A stretch of 64,000 nucleotides of DNA from Sphagnum compactum (lineage: Eukaryota; Bryophyta; Sphagnopsida; Sphagnales). The DNA lies in assembly GCA_965153455.1 (NCBI GenBank), contig OZ234496.1, positions 16,732,304-16,796,303 on the forward strand, in the 5' to 3' direction. Positions 25,321-38,800 of the stretch are shown here, piece after piece. Made by a program: the position numbers and the translations under genes. Within the stretch, counting starts at the first letter, position 1. Every line of letters starts with the position of its first letter. The notes below the pieces were generated by a model. That model was not told the origin of the DNA, searched no databases, and worked only from the letters and a program-made list of their open reading frames with translations.

Positions 25321-28300
25321 ATGACACCTTATGGATGTCCTCCAAGGGGCAAGAAAAGAGTGGTCCAAATTAAGTTATTACGCTAAATTAATTTTGCGTT
25401 TAATACCCATTTCATTGGGACCTGCAAATGCATGTCTTGTTTTTGTAATATGGGTTGATTGGGAGTCCAATTGGGGGAACAATGTGTGGTATTTGTCAAA
25501 CTTCTTAAACTAAATTGTTTGAAAAACTGAATTTCACATTCCTGGGTTTGGGAATCATCATCATTGTTGGGAATAATCAATGTTATGGTGTTTTTGGGAT
25601 TTATGCAATCAACAACATGTGGGATTCTCGGTGTTAGTGTCTATAAAATTGAGATTGTCAAAGGTGGTTAGTTGAATTCATGAGAGTGAGATTAGAACAA
25701 TCTAATCCCTAGAAACCCATATATAAGGCTACATAGTTGGCTAATAGTGTCAAGTGTGTTAATTTAGTTCTTCAGTTAGGTCCCAATTAGTTAGGGATAA
25801 ATTGGGTTTGTTAAGTTAATTAAGTAATCTTGAATTAGTTTAGATGTGAACATGGTTCGGGATGCTTGTCATGGGATATAATTTCAACTTGTGTGTTTTC
25901 AAATCACTTTTAGTGATTTTAGACTCCAAAACATAATTTTTACTTTATAGTTCTTTTTGTTGTACAAATGTTTTGGTTTTTTATGTTATGAGCTTCAATT
26001 CCTGCATTGTTGGAAGTGAGTTCATTTTGGTTTGGATGTGGTGTACCATTTATGGTATTTTTGTGTTATGTGTTGTAAGTACGGTGACAATGACAATTGT
26101 AAGCGTTGATTGAGGAGTGCACAATAATAGATCTTCATATAGAAACTTTGTGTATGTCATATTGGTTCCAAAGAATTATTATTGTGGAATGTGTGCAACT
26201 TAGTTATTTTTTCATCATTGATAATCATGTTTATGAGGAACTTGTGACCCCCCCTTTTTTTTGTTACATTGCTTCATGTCATACCTAACTGGTATGTTCT
26301 TCAATATCATTACTCTTATGAGTGTCATGTACCCAAGTTGCATTTTATATCAGAACAACACTAGAATGTATTGTATAGTTTTGGTTGGTTATTGAAAAAA
26401 CACTTGTTTACTGATAACCTACTATCTAGCTATCAATGTTTTTTGAAAACTAATAGTTAACCTACCCACTTGGTACATATGATTTCATGAGTTGGCAATA
26501 TTCATACAAATTAGGTGTTGAATTTTCAATTAACAATTTAGTAGGTTATCAATATTAAAACTTTACACATGTCTATGCTAAGAAACTAAAATAAAAGAAA
26601 TAAGACCCCTTTAACCTACTCTACCTAGACAACATAATAGTTGGGCCTCAAAATGGGTATTTGAGAATTGACCCTTATGCATAATTGATAGTTATTACTA
26701 AAAACAATTCACATAAATTGGTAATTGGGGCATTATTTTGATAAAAATTTGATAATTGACAGGATTAAATATTAAGTGTACAAAAAAATTACTACCTTGT
26801 GTGGTCCAAACAAAACCTATTTAGCCAATTATGGAAAAAAATTGGCCAATGCTGAATGCACCCATCCTGGTCAAAAACTTGAACGTATGGAAGGTGCAAA
26901 CAAAAAAAGGAAGTAGGCATTGTGGCGAACTTGTCTCATTTCATTTATGAAGAATGGGGCTATATACATTTATGACCTAATTATGCACATCCCAAATTTA
27001 AATGAAAACACAACTTAGAACTATTCTTTAATGAAATCAAACCTTACAAATACAAAACTTTTGATTTTTGGCATGTGGATGGAGGGGTGAAGTTATATAT
27101 TTGAATTTAGGTATCTTAGAAAATTATTAATATATAGTAATTAATGCATAGGTTGGGCACATCATAGAGTTAGATTCCTTGAGGAAGACCACACAAATAC
27201 AAAATTATTTAATCTTCAAATCCAATCATTCAAATGAACAATCTAAACATAAACTATGACATTTGTAATGCTAGTTGCCAAACTCTTTATTTGTTTTGAA
27301 GTCCAAATGTCTATATCTCCATAAATTATAGTATACTATGGACTATACACCATAATTTGGATGAAGTTTAGGCTTCAAATATCATAGTACCTTTTCAAGT
27401 TCAACACCCAAGTGTTGAATAATTATTTTATTTTTCAAAATCCAATTCAATAGTAAAAAAATAATTTATGAAATTTCAACAATAAATATAGGGAGCCAAG
27501 ATTTTATAGACTTCAAATCTTTAACATAATCAGACCTTTTACAACAATTTCTCTACTTTTTTTTTGCAAAAATGGGGAAACATAATAGACTTTTCCTTAA
27601 AATCGTATCTAATCCAACACATTTTCGGTACCCTTTCCATTTTGTCGCTTCCTTTATGTTGTTATTTATAATATTCAATTTTTAACTTATCAAATGGCAA
27701 AATTTAGCATGATATTGTTGAATTGTGCTATGATTTGTATTTAATACAATTATGTTGGTAGCCATCCTTTGGTTGCATATCTCAAGATTTGCATTCAATA
27801 ACATTATTAAGACCAAACTTTTTTTAGCACTTTGTGAAGGTGCAAAAAATAGTTTGGTCTTGACATTGGCACCAATGCAAATTGATTAGGCAATCTAATG
27901 TTCATTGGACCACTTTTTACCTATTTTGGACCTTTAATGAACAATTTCATCATTTGCTTCGGATATTTACTAAACAATTTAATGGTCCACCCAATTACAA
28001 TAAAAAAATGTCATTAGTCATTAGACACTTGTTTTCCAATGGTGGACTAGCTTGAAGTAAAAGGTTCTAGGGTTTCATCAAAAATTTCAATTTTGCTTCC
28101 CTTGTAATTTTCTTAATTTTCTTAATTTTGTCTTCCAACATTGAAGACAAATAATCGTTATAAAAGTTAACATTTTCAGAAATAATTTAATTGTCATTGA
28201 ACCTTAAAAGGTATTGTGATAATATAAAATTGAATTAAAATGTTTAAACTTGTAAAATAAATGGGCATTTGCAAAGGTTCAATAAAATAAATATGATTTC

Positions 28301-28849
28301 TTTTAATTGATTCATTGCAACAATTAATTAAGTGACATTTAATGGATTACTCACTTACATTGTTTAAAGTTTCATATCTTTGGGTGGGGATGAGGAAATA
28401 ACTAGTGTTAGGTGAGTACCAAACATTAATTTATAACCAACCCAATTTTTAGTTGGTTTTTAGGCAAAATACCAACTGGGTATAACCTTGGGTGCTACCT
28501 AGGTTGATACTCAAATTTTTGGATACTCAAATTAAAATGTTTGGTTCATTAAGAATTGGGGAGTTTTAAAAAAATTTACATGTTTGATATTCAGGTAGGT
28601 TATATAAATAACCTCAAGTTTGATTTTTAGGAGTCTAGGAGTAGAGAGTTTAAACTTAATTAAAGTTTAAGGTTTTAGGAGGTGAGATTTAGGTTTAGAA
28701 TTAGGAATTAGGAGGCAACATTTTGATTTACTAATAAGAGGTCTTTTTTCCCACCAAAGAAGTGGGATTCTATGTTGTTCATTACTAAAGCTGCCATCAT
28801 GATTTAAGTATGTTTTCTTTTTCTTCCTTTCCTCTTTGTGTTTTCATTA

Positions 28850-29105
28850 GTGCTTGGTGCTCAATGTGTTGTTGTTGCTTAATGATTATCGTGTTGTTAC
28901 TTGTGTTTTGCATTCATAGTATTTTTGCTATTTCTTAGTGTTATGTTGCTTGTGCCTTGTGTTCATCGTGTTGGTATTACTACACGAAGTTCATCATGTT
29001 CTTATTGCTTTTTGGCGTTCATGGTGTTGTTGGTAATCGATGCTTATTGTGTTCCTACTAGTACCTTGTATTCATTATGTTGTTTTGATGCCTAGCATTC
29101 ATCAT
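28850..29105 (+). repeat. Degenerate tandem repeat around GTTCATCRTGTTGTT
   Basis: About six imperfect units of 35-45 bases contain TTCATCGTGTT or variants, followed by a TTGCTT-type block. The 64-codon open frame through it is a by-product of the repeat. Confidence 0.55.
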
Positions 29106-30124
29106 GTATATAACATTTTAGAAAGCAACATAGTAAAATAACTTGCATTTTATTTTGTTTTGATTGGTGTGTTCAACATAAAATGGTTTTACCCTCCAAC
29201 ATAATATCTTAGAACATTTATGCACCCATAATATCTTGAAAACATTGCCTTTTAACTAGACATATATTAAGGATTGTAGATTCTCAAATTGAAATTGAGT
29301 GGATTTTTTAAATTAAAAATTTCATCCATTTGAGGGGATCTCACTTACATTTAAAAAAATTTGAAAAAATTATTTTTTGTGAATAAAAATTGGTCAAATG
29401 ATACAAAGGTGGGTTACAAAGCCTCTAATAATTTGGTAGAATTGATAGATTCAAAATTAGATGAATTTGAAAACTCATTTGAACGAGATGAGTTGAAAGA
29501 GGATCAATTTAAATTTTAAAAATCTTTGTAGCGATCACATATTCTAAAAAATAAATAATAGCTTTATAATGAACCTTGCTGATTTATTTTTGACCTACGA
29601 AATTTTTTAAAAAAATGATCATAATCCTAAAATGTGAAAAAAAAAGAAGAGAATCGACCTAATATAACTTACTAATAATCTAAATGAGTTAAGAACTGGT
29701 TAGGAGAGAACATATTGAGCATGAAAAAAAGAAAAAAAAAAAACCAGACATGGTATGAAAAGAAAATTTAAAAAAAAATTGAGAATCGTCTCAATTCTTA
29801 AAATATGGAAAAAAAAAAGTTAATAACCGCTCAACACTGGAAAATAACTTGCACAATATTTTGAACTGGATGTGGAGTGTAGAGGCCCACATACTCGGGA
29901 AGGGAGGCAAGGGAAGATGGCTGTTACACACCAACATCATCATCAACATCATCATCAACATCCTTTTCCTTTCATAAATCCCATAAAGAACCGGCCAGTT
30001 CTTTCCTTTACACACTTTGCATTTGGTACAAAACTATGTATACCTAAATAATCACATAATTTGTTTGGAGAGCATTTTCACATACCCGCGGATCCAGAAC
30101 TATTGAGATTGTGCGTCCAAAAAT

Positions 30125-30133
30125 TTAGGGTTT
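30125..30133 (+). promoter_or_regulatory. Telobox in the leader of the TRF-like gene
   Basis: A perfect TTAGGGTTT lies 120 bases before the proposed ATG. In plants such motifs are bound by Myb proteins of the telomere-repeat-binding class, which is the class this gene encodes. Confidence 0.6.
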
Positions 30134-30252
30134 GGGATCGAGGACTTTCCGGGGGTTTCGTATTTGGCGCATCAATACTGGCCTGTTGCTGGCAGGCGTT
30201 GTGTGTTTGTTTTTGTGTGTTTTGTTTGCTGAGAAAGGAGGGAGGGGTCGTG

Positions 30253-31614
30253 ATGGCGAGGGAGAGGAGCTCGGATGTTGCGGCGGCTTGCAGGAAGCTG
30301 ATGAAGGAAGAGACCGCGGGCGAGAGGTTGGTAAGGGTTTGGATATGGGAGTATGTTTTGAAGTTTTCGTCCGACGTGCGTTTGATTCGAGAGCTCATGG
30401 ATTGTCTGGCATTTCCCAATGATGTGCCCCGTTTGAAGCAGATGCTCCTGCTCAAGGAGCTTTCCGGACAGATCGGTAGGGGTTTGGTTTTACAGAAAAC
30501 TTTAGATCTTCTTGAAGGAATGCGTGAGGTTATGTGTGATGCGAGGAGAGTGGCGGATTCGGGAGCTTTGGTTGAAGATGAAGTGCGGCAGGAGAGGAAA
30601 CGTGTGAAAGGGCCGACGGACGGCACTCGCATTCCGGGAGCGGAATCGGATTGTGGCGTAGCAGGAGGAAATGGTGTTGATGGAGGGCAAGAGAAGGATT
30701 GGGATGATCTTGTAGAATTGATAACGGAAGTCCGCGAAGAGGTTCAGGATGAACCAGAGGTTGAGAGCTCGGTTGCCAGGAAGCGAAAGTACAAGGAAGT
30801 CGAGAACAAGCTCAAGGCGTTCATAGCCAAAGCTTGGATAGAGCTTGGACCTGTGTTTTTAGAGAAAGTTGAGGTGGCCGTGGTTAGTGGATTGTACAAA
30901 GGAGTGACAGGGAATCAACTGGAGACGGTTCTGTCGAAAGGTAAGGCTGCAGCCACGGCAGTTGACGAGGAAGAATTGGCAGATAAAGTGGTTGAAGAAG
31001 TGGCGAACAAAGAAGTTGTCGAGGTGAGAGCTGCCGATTTGGAAAAAGGAAGGCAAGGGTTACAAGAGAGTGTTGCCCAGCTTGAAAAGCTCGTGAAAGA
31101 CCCGTTGCCTGCGGTGTTGGAAAGGACCGACGCAAACGGAGGAAATCTTTCTACTCAAGTTCCAGCAAGCACCTCAGGCAGAGAAGAACGCGCTGCAGCA
31201 CGAAGCACAAGGCGCAATTTTATTGATCCTCATCCCTCTGCACGCTCTCATGAATGGGGTGATGATGAGATTGCTGAGAGCCCTCCCACTGATTCTCCAT
31301 CTGCATCAAGACGAGTACGCTTGCCTCCCTTAAACAGCGCACGACGGATGTCACCTCTGGTAGAAATACAAACAGCGAATCAACCGAGGGGTGCAACATC
31401 AAGAGGTAACAGACGCCGACGGAAAAACCAGAAGTGGTCAGAGGAGGAAGTCGAGACTCTGAAGAGGGAGGTTGGGAAGTATGGCAAGGGTCGTTGGAAA
31501 CTAATTCTTCAGAAAAACTATGATGTTTTTCAGGATCGGACAGAGGTACACCTCAAGGACAAATGGCGTAACATGGAGAAATATGAAGGCATCCGAGAAG
31601 ACGACCTGGACTAA
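30253..31614 (+). CDS. TRF-like single-Myb (SANT/telobox) DNA-binding protein
   Basis: The open frame extends upstream to 30061, but the ATG at 30253 (MARERSSDVAAACRKLM) fits better: the upstream part reads through a telobox-bearing leader and is Cys-rich and unlike the rest. The protein is 453 residues. Residues about 28-90 (VWIWEYVLKF through LVLQKTLDLLEGM) resemble the N-terminal helical region of plant TRF-like proteins of the TRFL3/6/10 kind. The C-terminus holds one Myb repeat (about 394-445) with the regularly spaced Trp residues W395, W415 and W438, and the telobox signature LKDKWRN at 434-440. Proteins of this group are nuclear; some bind the duplex TTTAGGG telomere repeat while others do not detectably. 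The gene is intact and has no intron in its coding region. Confidence 0.85.
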   Translation: MARERSSDVAAACRKLMKEETAGERLVRVWIWEYVLKFSSDVRLIRELMDCLAFPNDVPRLKQMLLLKELSGQIGRGLVLQKTLDLLEGMREVMCDARRVADSGALVEDEVRQERKRVKGPTDGTRIPGAESDCGVAGGNGVDGGQEKDWDDLVELITEVREEVQDEPEVESSVARKRKYKEVENKLKAFIAKAWIELGPVFLEKVEVAVVSGLYKGVTGNQLETVLSKGKAAATAVDEEELADKVVEEVANKEVVEVRAADLEKGRQGLQESVAQLEKLVKDPLPAVLERTDANGGNLSTQVPASTSGREERAAARSTRRNFIDPHPSARSHEWGDDEIAESPPTDSPSASRRVRLPPLNSARRMSPLVEIQTANQPRGATSRGNRRRRKNQKWSEEEVETLKREVGKYGKGRWKLILQKNYDVFQDRTEVHLKDKWRNMEKYEGIREDDLD

Positions 31615-34600
31615 GGTTGGCACTTTTGTTCATATTGTACAGCCATTAGATTGATAAAGAATCAGTAATTCACTCTTCTTCCATTTTCAAAGAAAAACCA
31701 GGAATATTTGTTAAGAGGAGTCACAGATCATAATACCAGTGATAGGAGTGCTGCTTCTGTTGGATAGGATAAGGATTTGTATCATTGAATTCGGTTGCAA
31801 TACCACACTTGCAAAAATCTGGTTACAATGGTGCTTGCATGTCCAAATCTGTGATGTCCAGCTGCCACCAATTGTGGTGTGCTTTTTTGCCCCACAATGT
31901 GGCACCTGTACATTAGCTCCTTTTCCTCCGCGACTCTCAATTCTTCATATGTGCTCTAGCTGAGACACAGGATCTAGTGCAAAGGTATCCTAATGTGCAG
32001 ATGTTAGTCTCTTAGATTTTTTTATAATTCCAAGGTCAGGTCTCTTAAGGTACACAGTAGGACTTCTTCATATTGAATGTGATTCTTGTCTTGTTCATTT
32101 TAGTTTTCTGGAACTGACACAATGCCTACCAACAAAGCATTGTTATGGGAGTTTTTACTGCAATCTCATAGGTGTGATTGAATGTGGATGCCAGACTATA
32201 CATGGGTGACTTTACTTGTGCATAATTTGAGAGTATGTTTGTCATTTGTTAGAGCACTTAGCATAGGTCTGCTAAACTTTGTAGCAATGGGAGAGTAATG
32301 TGTGGTGCTTGTGTTTGTAGTCATGCAGAAACACATGGTTGCCGTGTACCATCACTTTTCTTGGCTATGGGTGTAATTGTTGTCGTATTGGTGTACATGT
32401 TCTCCACAAACTTGATGAGTGGTTCAAAGAAGCAAGGCTTCTTTGCTTTCATTCTGTAAAACTCAAGCAGACTCTTGAAAGCCTCAGGTACATAACCATT
32501 GTCTGCTCCTTTTTCTGCTCCATAGGAATTATATTTGATATTGCAAGCAAGTAACTAGTTGCCAAATTTCTGTAGGGATAAGGATGCAAGGCATGGACAT
32601 GTGAGATCTAGATAAAGATAGAAAGCAAGGGGGAGGGCAGACAACAACAGAGCAGATTTGAGGTCTTACCTATGAACTGAGTTTGTGAAGCCACACTAAC
32701 AACTTATACCTTGACAGACAGAATGTCTCACCATCCCAAGAGATGCTCTGCAGGAGTGCAGGTTTGCTCTTTGATCAAGATCCAAAGCTACGTGAAGACT
32801 TTGACTGAAGATTGGCTTCCAGAGGATCTGGCATGACACAAGAGTCTGGGTTCGCGAATTCTGGCAGCTGTTCTGAAACTACATTGGCCACTACCTGTGT
32901 GGCTGTATCAAGTGATTCAGGCCTTTGATTCAACCAGGTTTCTGAGACCCCATTGACCACTGGCTGTATGGCCTTATTCATGTCTTGAATTTTACAGAAC
33001 TGGTGAACCCAAGCCAATGCAATCTGTAGTGTCAAGTCATCCTGACACAGTTGTTATAGAGCAGATCATACCACTCCTGTGACTATGGAAATTATGACAT
33101 ACAAGGAGTATTAATATGTACTTATATACAGATTGGCACTGGGAGAATCCATCATTTTCTATTGGTATCTTCTTGCCCTAATCCCACCTGAATAGATGTC
33201 ACATGACATTGCTTGCAGAAGCAGTAGGATTCTTTGCAGTTGCAATCATCAAGACCTAAGTCCAATGCTGCTCAGAGGAGTGGGGGCAGCAAAATTTTGG
33301 TTTTGGCTATAGAGGAAGATCTTATTCCCCTCCTTATATGCCACTGGGGATGATGTTGAAAGCTTCTCCATTATGATGGTGGCCTTAAGCATGCAAGGGG
33401 CCATGGTTTCTGTGGATGCAAAACAGGAATGTAGTTGGAGATGTCTTCCATCATCTTATCTCTATATGAGCTTAAACTTGTCTGCAGAGGGAAGAGAGAG
33501 ATGCTATGGAGAGCGAGTGTACCTGTGTTTTATTAGTTCCTTCAATTCAAAAAAATTATATGCTATGAATGTCAGGACTGAAGTACTGCCACAGAGGAGG
33601 CAACAAGAGAAGGTATCGTGCAGTTGCCATTCATTCTTGTGAGTAGATGTAGACCTACGGTTACAAACCTCAGGTTGAAGTTTTGTAAAATGCAATAGAT
33701 GGATGACAGGTACATGTCATAGCTTCCAGTTTAGATTCCTTAGCAGCTGAATCTATGTGCAGAAAGCCAGAGTCCATCTTAAGCTTTTAAGGGGTGTGCA
33801 CTGATCTGTGCAGTTTCAGTGTTGCTGCAGACCTCTACTTCCTCATGATAGCAGCTTTGTCCATTTCCAATTTCGTTGATGTTCGTCAAACTGCTCCTTG
33901 GTCTTCTCTCTGTTTTTGAGTGTGGCATCTCCTTGTTCTTGTTTTCATGTTTCTTGTTCCTGTTGACTGATCTGTTGTAAAATCTCATCTCTATAACCTT
34001 AGTTTCAGGTCATCTCACAACTCTATTTCATGTTATGCATGTCCAATTACCTGATATTTATGAAGATATGTTGACCATCTCAGCTAGGTCAATCAATCTC
34101 TTTTCTCATCAGATGCTAATACGTGAATGGCAGGAGATGTTATTTGATCAATTGCAGAAACCAAAACTGCAATATGTCCTAGATCTGTGCTGAGACAGTC
34201 CTTTTTATGGTCAGTCATCAGAACAAATGTTATTAGTAACTGCAAAACCAATTTTTTTAAATGGAAAGGGCACAAAGTGTTAAAACTCTTGGTTCTTGGT
34301 GTCAAGTGGCAGCCTCATAAGTGCAGGAAATCTACAGGTTCAACCAAACAGCTTTTCCATGTAGAAAGGTTGTCTGCATTATAGACCAACTGTCAAGTGA
34401 AACCAAGTGAACAGAGGATTGTGTTTTGCAGACCACTTTCAGTCAACTGAGAAGATGAATGCAGCAAAAGCAACAGATGACTAAGGTGACTAACTGAATA
34501 GCAAGGGACAGGTAACCAAATTGGAATGAGATTTGGAGAAGATCTTCATTAGGGCTGCTACAAACAAGCACTCCTTTTGAGCTTTTGCCTAAAGAAGTTG

Positions 34601-35250
34601 TTGCCATTCCTGCTACAACACATTTGCAAAAACAGATTTTGACACACAGACCAACTACCCAAGATGTGATATGTCAACTTTTCTTTGTGGTGGTTTTGAA
34701 CTGCAACACACTTATGGCTGCTCCAATTTGAAGCTCTGTACTCTGAGTTCTTTGTAAGTAAACAAACGCATGCATGGGGTGTTGCAATAGAAGGTGAAAT
34801 GGTGACTTTGAAACTTGAGCATGGACTGGATGGTTGGTGTTGAAGAAGCTCTCTCTTGATTGTATGCCTTTTCTGACCTTACCATTCTGTCAAGTTTTCT
34901 AACATGCATTTGAGGCATTTTCAGTAGATTGCCATAGACATGGCCCCAAGCAGCAGGTTGCTGCACCTGCAAAGCATATGGGTGAATTCCAACTTCTATA
35001 GGACCATCTTTTGCAATGACAGGAAGGCCAATTCGGAGTTTCGGTTCAAGGTGTGCATCTTCTCGTGATTCCTCTCTTGATGGATGCTTTGCGCTCTCAA
35101 GCCTGCACTCTCAAGTTTGCAATCTACTGTTTTGTTTTGAATGGGTTGGGATGAGGGTTATCCCAGGTGGGTCTTTGTGTTTTGAACTTGCAGACGGGTT
35201 TTCCAAATCCCATTGACATGTTGGATGGTAGAAAGAATTAATAATGGATG
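31615..35250. other. No gene recognised; contains a local duplication and a dispersed repeat
   Basis: Open frames are short and unrecognised. At about 32863-32982 two adjacent 70-bp segments are similar (both contain TTCTGARACY and CATTGRCCACT), forming a small internal duplication. A dispersed repeat lies at 33802-34176. The first exons of the flippase pseudogene would be expected in the last part of this stretch, but I cannot find them. Confidence 0.45.
33802..34176 (+). repeat. Dispersed repeat copy 1, interrupted
   Basis: 33802-33860 and 34081-34176 align to 35677-35845 as two blocks (shared GATCYGTGCAGTTT, TACTTCCT, GATAGCAG, then AGTTAGGTCAATC-like and CAGATGCTAATA). About 220 extra bases separate the blocks in this copy. 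Confidence 0.7.
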
Positions 35251-35490
35251 CATATGTGTATGGGGAGCATTTTCAGTGTAACAGAATTTCCACCACCAAG
35301 TTCAGCCTTTTCTCATTTCTGCCAAAAGGCTTATTTGAGCAGGTGGGTGAATTGATCCAACCGAATTTCTTCCAATCCCTTTTGAGGTGTAAAGTGTGTC
35401 TCAGATCATGAACTCAGCAATCTTAGTCTCTGTAGTTCTTTTTGAGGAGCAATTTCTTTGCATTCACTGTCTGATTGTTGTCTTTTCAGA

Positions 35491-35641
35491 CCTTTTATGG
35501 ACCTTGATAATCACGACTGTAGGCTTTGTCTGTTTTGTTGACCCTCTTCTTTACTTTGTTTCAATTGAATAAGTGATGTTCACCATGTATTATCAATTGG
35601 ATATTTACTTGGATGTTGTGGTTATCAAGGTCCATAAAAAG
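35491..35641. repeat. Inverted repeat, 24-bp arms, 151 bp overall
   Basis: The left arm at 35491-35514 (core TTTATGGACCTTGATAA) and the right arm at 35618-35641 are complementary with about two mismatches. The inner part is AT-rich and noncoding. Its size and shape fit a short MITE, but no clear target-site duplication is visible. Confidence 0.65.
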
Positions 35642-35676
35642 ATTTGCAGCACTTCTCCATGATTTATTTAGGTTCG

Positions 35677-35845
35677 ATGATCCGTGCAGTTTTGGTGTGC
35701 TGCAAACCTGTACTTCCTAACGATAGCAGTTTTGTCAACCACGCCAGTTAGGTCAATGCTCTCTCTTCTGGCACCAGATGCTAATATTTGCAGGGCATGA
35801 GAATGATGTTATACAATCAATTGCACAAACAGATAATGCAGTATG
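35677..35845 (+). repeat. Dispersed repeat copy 2, inside a flippase pseudogene intron
   Basis: A compact copy of the repeat at 33802-34176, lying between recognisable exons of the flippase pseudogene. Confidence 0.7.
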
Positions 35846-38800
35846 TTGATCAACAGTCATGCAGCTGTTTGGAAGAAAAATGAAGTTCTTCAAGATAGAG
35901 TGATGAGGCCTTGATTTGGTGGCAGACTTCTTATCAGCCTCATTGTTGACTGATTGCTTTGTTTCTGTTCTGCAGCCCTGTTCATCCAGTCACAAATGTT
36001 GGTCCATTGGTGGTGGTGCTGACTTTGTCACTGATGAAGCAAGCTTTTGAGGATTGGGTGTGCTACAAAACTAAGACATCACCTACACCCTGTTCTGCAT
36101 TGAATTGTTGTGGTTGTAGATAGAGAAAGGACCGTACAGTGTCAATCATTCATATGAATGCAGCCACCCAATGCTTATAAGTACAGAGTCGGTCTTCTGT
36201 GACTGCAGAGACTGTTTCTCAGTGACAATGTGATCAATTCAAGCCTCGTTGCAGCCTTGCACTATGGTGATTGGGTGGAGATACCACGGAGCAAGCTCAT
36301 GGTGGGTGACATTGTCAAGGTATGTAAAAGTTATCATCCTTGTTGAATTTTCTGACACCATGTACAGTGGAGCTTGAATTAGACTGTGTCTGCCAGGTAT
36401 TAGCCAAGGATTCATGATGTGCAAGTCCATGAGCATGGTTTTGTGAGAACAACCTTTTTGCATTCTGCTGCAGGTGCAAGAAGACCAATATTTCCCAGCA
36501 GATCTCTTGTTCCTCACAAGTCCAGACACTGATGGAGTGTGCTATGTTGAGGTATTCTATGCTGGGTCCCCCTTTTTGCAACATTAGAATATCCAACTAG
36601 TGCCAAAAAACTTGGAACACAGTCCAGACAGAGTGTCAACTCTCATTGACCCAAAACTTTGATAGAGCTGTTCATACTTTGTACTTCATGAGAGCAAGAC
36701 TGCAACTTGAACAACTAATGCAACTATCAAAAGTTTATCAGTTTTGTAAGGACTACTACTGAATGACTGAAGGGGTTGAGCTCATACAGAAACTTGCATT
36801 TTGGCACAGACTTCAAGCTTAGATGGAGAGACTAATCTGACGAGTCAAAAAGCACCTGAACAGACATGGGATTATGTAGACAATGACAGACTTGCTAGAC
36901 TCAAAGGTTCTCAAATTTTTCCTGTGATCAATTTTACTGATTTCTGTATACAGCTTTTTGCAACACCACTCATGTGAAGTATGAGATTTGTGCTTGTGTG
37001 CTGTCATGGGCATGCAACTTGCCATTGCAGATTCACCACGGCTTTGGTGCTGAAAAGACTTCATTTCTATGGTTATGAATTGCATAATGCACAGGCATGA
37101 TTGATTGTGAGCATCCAAACAATTCTCTGTATACTTTCACTGGCAACTTGAAGGTTGGCATGCAAGCAATCCCTATTCCACCAAACCAGATACTCCTTCA
37201 GGTAAGGCAACATCCATTTGATCTCCTATGCCTCAATTCTGCCTCTGCAGTTCATGATTGAATGCATTCTCCTTGTGATATCTGCAATCAGTAACTGGTG
37301 AATTGGATTTTGTTCAGGGTTGCAGCCTATGGAATACAGAGTCAGCTGTTGGGGTAGTTGTATTCACAGGCCATGAGACTAAGGTTGGTTTCTTCATGCA
37401 ACTTTGCATCAAAATTACTACTAGGGAGCATAAAGGCTGATTGATGCATCCATCAAGGTAGAGATAAAGAGGTAAGAGATGTCCATCAGACCTTGCCATG
37501 GATGGTTGCTTCAAAAAAGCAGAGTTTGTCCACACAAACTCCACAATGATTGTAGTACAGGTTGACCATGAAATGTACCTAGTGCTCTTAGCCTTCCTTT
37601 AGACTGAAGGAGATGATGATAACAGGTGATGATCAATGTCATGGATGTGCCTTCAAAGCGAAGCTCTTTGGAGAGGAGACTTGATAAGCTGATCCTGCCT
37701 TTGTTCTTCATCTTGTTCACCATGTGTCTGATTGGGGCTGTTGGCAGGTCTATAGGATCCCCTTCATCATTTGTATCATCTTTTGAAACCCAGAAGCTAA
37801 ATTGATTACTCTTGACACCAATTGAGATTAGGGCTCAGATGAAAACTCTCTCTCTCTTCTCTTCTCTTCCGTTCTCTCAAGACGATAAGGAGCTGCTGGA
37901 GAGCTTGCAAAGCACTTTTGCATGATCCATTAGCTAGCTAGGGTTTAATGAAACCAAACCCACCATGACAATCTCGCCGATGTTGACAACGAAGGAGGCA
38001 GGATCAGGTCTCACACCCACCCATTTGCCGTTTCTCAAGATCTGAAGTCCACCCTCTGTTAGAATTGGATGGATTGGTGGCTGCTGGACCCAGAGCAGTG
38101 CTGTTAATATGCCAATGTGCAGGATCAGGGACTGAACATGAACAGCTAGTGCATGGAGATGACATGTGTAATGTTGTTCTTCTCATGTTCTATGATTGTC
38201 CCTCTTGGGTTGTTTTTTCCACAGTGCAAGATTTATGGATGGGAAGAGTTGGTACTTAGGCTTCAGAATTCATGGCATGAATGATCAATACGATCCTGAT
38301 AACACATTCTCTGCAAGTCCTTTTGCTATCTCAAAGTCATGGATCTATACATTACTTTTGTACACTCACTTTGCTGGATTCTAATATGGTGTTTGTTTAC
38401 ATTTCTGCAATTGTGGCTTCTTGAATACCTGAACGGATGCTAACAAAACACTGTCACTGATATACTTGAGTTTTTATGTTGTGGTTCTTTCTTTAACAGG
38501 TAACTGTTCTGACATTCTTTACACTCTTGACATTGTATTCTAATATTATCCCAATTTCTTTGTATGTTTCAATTGAGGTGAGCAATTTGCTATTTTTTTC
38601 CATTTAGTTATTGGTCCCAACACCTAGTTAGCCAGTTGGGAAAATCTGAAATCTTCTATCTGATTCTTTGTGGAGAGTGTCACACTGGGAAATTGCTTAC
38701 CAGATGCCATATTGCGCACATCATCCTGACAACCACACATGTGGGTGCTTCTGAATTGGGTTTTGCAAATGTATCAGATGATAGAATTCATACAGTCAAC

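Larger units (their letters stand above)
23515..30060. other. AT-rich intergenic DNA, no gene recognised
   Basis: No open frame longer than about 75 codons occurs here and none is recognisable. The tract contains a tandem duplication near 25.0-25.3 kb and a degenerate repeat near 28.9 kb. No transposon protein motifs are visible. Confidence 0.55.

Noticed and set aside
30078-30632. 184-codon minus-strand frame opposite the TRF-like gene
   Set aside because: It is antisense to a clearly coding exon and has no recognisable domain.
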